Below, piece by piece: positions 62,273-64,000 of a stretch of 64,000 nucleotides of DNA. The notes beneath the pieces are model-generated. The model saw nothing but the letters and a program-made list of their open reading frames with translations, was not told the origin of the DNA and searched no databases. The position numbers and the translations under genes are program-made. Within the stretch, counting starts at the first letter, position 1; every line of letters starts with the position of its first letter. The stretch comes from Bacilli bacterium (GTDB lineage Bacteria > Bacillota_I > Bacilli_A > RFN20 > CAG-288), in contig JALCLG010000001.1 of the NCBI GenBank assembly GCA_022647725.1, forward strand, positions 1,133,535 to 1,197,534, in the 5' to 3' direction.

Positions 62273-62319
62273 AAAAAGTCGGTTATCTACCCTTGCTAGG
62301 GAAGTTAACCGACTTTTTT
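62273..62319. terminator. Bidirectional terminator
   Basis: AAAAAGTCGGTTA pairs with TAACCGACTTTTTT around a loop of about 20 nt that itself contains CCCT/AGGG. A and T runs flank both sides, so it serves both convergent genes. Confidence 0.88.
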
Positions 62320-62322
62320 AGT

Positions 62323-62997
62323 TTAGTGGCAGTCGCAGGTCGGCGTTGAGACGCTTTCCAATGTATTGGCGAGGAACTTCGTCAAGGCATCCTCCGCTTT
62401 TCCGCTGACGCCGGCAAAGAGGGCAATGTCGCTCTCTTTCAGAAGATCGATGGCCATCCCGCCGATACCGCCGCAGATCAAGGCGTTGACGCCTCTTTCT
62501 TTCAGCCACGGAATCAGATCCCGGTGGCTGGTGCCTAAGGTCTCCGCGACCTCCGTCTGAGTGACTTTGCCATTGGCAATAGTGGCAATCATAAAACTCG
62601 GGGTCTGACCGAAATGCTGGAACACCTCTCCGTTTTCATAACTGATGGCTACTTTCATAGAATGATCCTTTCCTGAGGGAACAGCGGCGATGCCGCTTCC
62701 CTCCTGTTTGCCTTCCACCGCATAACAGCCGCCGGCAATCGAGAGCCGTTTTCCGTGGACGAGGAAATCGGCGATCTTCTGCCGGGCCTTCTTATAAAGG
62801 GCTGTCACGGTTGTCCGGCCGACCGACATCTGAAAAGCTGCCTCTTCCTGGGAGAGACCTTGCCCGTCAATCAGGGCAATCGTCTCATATTCTTCCAGCG
62901 TCATCTCGATTTTCGGGGCATCGCAGTGTCCTTGGGAACCGAAACAGCGGTAACGAGGCAAACGATCGATGATCTTGGTTTTCTTAGGTCTGGCCAT
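62323..62997 (-). CDS. DUF134 helix-turn-helix protein fused to a NifX/NifB-type cofactor domain
   Basis: A 224-residue protein from the ATG at 62997. The N-terminal DUF134 domain (about 1-90) has RYRCFGSQGHCDAPKIEMTL, a sigma-70-like HTH (GLSQEEAAFQMSVGRTTVTA) and KRLSIAGGCY. The C-terminal dinitrogenase iron-molybdenum cofactor-type domain (about 115-210) has VFQHFGQTPSFMIATI and ICGGIGGMAIDLL. It ends CDCH, a possible metal site. It probably senses an Fe-S or metal species and regulates genes. TATAAT ends 6 nt before the ATG. It is divergent from the flavoprotein gene, with a shared palindrome between them. Confidence 0.85.
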   Translation of the reverse strand: MARPKKTKIIDRLPRYRCFGSQGHCDAPKIEMTLEEYETIALIDGQGLSQEEAAFQMSVGRTTVTALYKKARQKIADFLVHGKRLSIAGGCYAVEGKQEGSGIAAVPSGKDHSMKVAISYENGEVFQHFGQTPSFMIATIANGKVTQTEVAETLGTSHRDLIPWLKERGVNALICGGIGGMAIDLLKESDIALFAGVSGKAEDALTKFLANTLESVSTPTCDCH

Positions 62998-63017
62998 GGC
63001 TTCATTATACTTTGTTT

Positions 63018-63031
63018 TTGACATATGTCAA
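63018..63031. promoter_or_regulatory. 14-bp palindrome carrying both divergent -35 boxes
   Basis: TTGACATATGTCAA is a perfect palindrome and reads TTGACA on each strand. On the minus strand TTGACA (63026-63031) is 16 bp from TATAAT (63004-63009) for the DUF134 gene. On the plus strand TTGACA (63018-63023) is 17 bp from TATGAT (63041-63046) for the flavoprotein gene. A dimeric regulator on this site would shut both promoters at once. The TTGAC-N4-GTCAA form resembles CRP/FNR-type sites, but the factor is unknown. Confidence 0.65.
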
Positions 63032-63072
63032 TAAATGCTTTATGATAGTCCTAACCTTAGGGGAGGAACCTT

Positions 63073-64000
63073 ATGAGCAAAATTCTGATCATCGGCGGCG
63101 TCGCCGGCGGCGCCACAGCAGCGACACGGTTACGGCGTCTTTCTGAAGACGATGAAATCATCGTCATCGAACGGGGCGGCTTTGTCTCGTTTGCCAACTG
63201 CGGACTGCCGTATTATCTCGGCGGTGTCATCAAAGACCGGGAACGTCTTCTGCAGGAGACGCCGGAAAGCCTGAAAGCCAAATACAACCTGGATGTCCGT
63301 ATCCACCAGGAAGCCGTGAGCGTGGATCCGGTCAAGAAGAGTGTCCATCTCCGCGACCTGGCTGGTAACAAAGAATACGATGAGACTTTCGACAAGCTGA
63401 TTCTTTCCACCGGCACCACGCCGCGGAAGATTTCCTTTGCCGGGCTGGACGAAGCCGACAATGTTTATTATTTGCGGAACATGGAAGATGCGGACAGTAT
63501 CTTTGCGGCTTTGAGCAAGTCTCCCAAGACGGCCTTAGTGGTCGGTGGCGGGTTTATCGGCGTCGAGACGGCCGAGAACCTGAAAGAGCGGGGCCTGGCG
63601 GTTACGTTGGTCGAGGGCCGGGATCAGATTCTCCCTCCCTTTGATCCGGAGCTGGCGGTCTTCCTTTCCAATGAGCTGAGCCAGAACGGCATCCGTGTCA
63701 AATTAGGGCTGACCCTCAAGGGCTTTGAAGATAAAGGCCATAAGGTCATCTTAGCCAATGGTGAGAGTGTTGCGGCCGATATCGTCATCCTCTCGTTAGG
63801 CGTTGCTCCGGAAAATGCGTTGGCGAAAAGCGCCGGTCTGGAGCTGACCAAAGACGGCTATGTCTTAACGGACGAGAAAATGGAAACCATTGATGCCGTA
63901 ACTCATAAGCCGAATCCGGATATCTTAGCCGTCGGCGATGCCGTGGCGGTCAAGGACCCGCTGGACGGGACCTTGACGCATATTGCTTTGGCCGGTCCTG
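63073..64000 (+). CDS. CoA-disulfide reductase/NADH oxidase-like flavoprotein (3' end outside window)
   Basis: About 309 residues are present, open to the window end. The N-terminal FAD motif is IIGGVAGGATAATRLRRL (6-23). The single redox cysteine lies in FVSFANCGLPYYLGG (Cys45 region), typical of CoA-disulfide reductases and related NADH oxidases and persulfide reductases. The NAD(P)H motif is VVGGGFIGVETAENL (about 157-171), and the second FAD motif is ILAVGDAVAV (about 280-289). A C-terminal rhodanese domain may or may not follow beyond the window. AGGGGAGG precedes the ATG. Likely role: thiol or oxygen/sulfur detoxification, linked to the divergent regulator. Confidence 0.9.
   Translation, partial: MSKILIIGGVAGGATAATRLRRLSEDDEIIVIERGGFVSFANCGLPYYLGGVIKDRERLLQETPESLKAKYNLDVRIHQEAVSVDPVKKSVHLRDLAGNKEYDETFDKLILSTGTTPRKISFAGLDEADNVYYLRNMEDADSIFAALSKSPKTALVVGGGFIGVETAENLKERGLAVTLVEGRDQILPPFDPELAVFLSNELSQNGIRVKLGLTLKGFEDKGHKVILANGESVAADIVILSLGVAPENALAKSAGLELTKDGYVLTDEKMETIDAVTHKPNPDILAVGDAVAVKDPLDGTLTHIALAGP

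Overview
The window looks like a chromosome segment of an anaerobic, fermentative Bacillota, probably a gut-type relative of Erysipelotrichia or other Bacilli. That placement is an inference from gene content: an electron-bifurcating [FeFe]-hydrogenase, CsoR/CopA, Ser/Ala-rich lipoproteins, no respiratory chain, and standard stop codons (TAA, TAG and TGA all end genes). The backbone has intermediate GC. The stretch from about 40.3 to 60 kb is patchy, with AT-rich cargo between GC-richer recombinase genes. Promoters are often of the extended -10 type (TGnTAnAAT). At least eight genes have a -10 box only 6-8 nt before the start codon, which points to leaderless mRNAs.

Layout, 1-40 kb (backbone): a 3'-truncated GH3 beta-glycosidase with swapped domain order and a folded 5' leader (minus); a DeoR regulator divergent from a patatin-like phospholipase across a 13-bp inverted repeat; csoR-copA behind a CsoR operator, where copA ends in a CopZ-like domain with its own internal ribosome binding site and ATG; an esterase lipoprotein; a PHP phosphatase; two tandem CNNM/CBS transporters; two polysaccharide glycosyltransferases, one fused to a GT-C membrane domain; a GNAT; hydCBA; a large Big_2 lipoprotein; a pip-propeller-hypothetical-ABC transporter operon; yebC; a lipoprotein metallophosphoesterase and membrane protein; a purB-priA-two-gene minus-strand operon; glycerate kinase; and a DNA glycosylase next to tRNA-Ala(CGC).

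Layout, 40.2-56.4 kb (defence island): it starts at the 3' end of tRNA-Ala and closes near 56.40 kb, where a 10-11 nt copy of the tRNA end recurs (another copy lies at 47.07 kb). It contains two homologous large-serine-recombinase modules. Each has an array of roughly 55-bp degenerate repeats, a GTG-started small protein of a shared family, and a conserved folded leader that masks the recombinase ribosome binding site. The cargo comprises an XRE regulator, an EcoRI-type adenine methylase and a DUF262-HNH nuclease; an orphan two-gene unit; an AbiTii-domain protein; and a type III-like Mod/Res pair with XRE and small membrane proteins. An 85-nt element precedes both methylase operons, and its two copies show compensatory base changes in two hairpins. 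It is the strongest candidate here for an undescribed element. The second recombinase is broken by an in-frame TAG at a position that is Gln in its paralogue.

Layout, 56.4-64 kb: an AAA/DUF4143 ATPase gene tightly bracketed by 37-bp imperfect inverted repeats, a lipoprotein, two tandem small paralogues, a frameshifted XRE-membrane protein, a large membrane protein, and a DUF134-NifX regulator divergent from a CoA-disulfide-reductase-like flavoprotein (truncated at the window end). The two divergent promoters share a 14-bp palindrome that supplies both -35 boxes.
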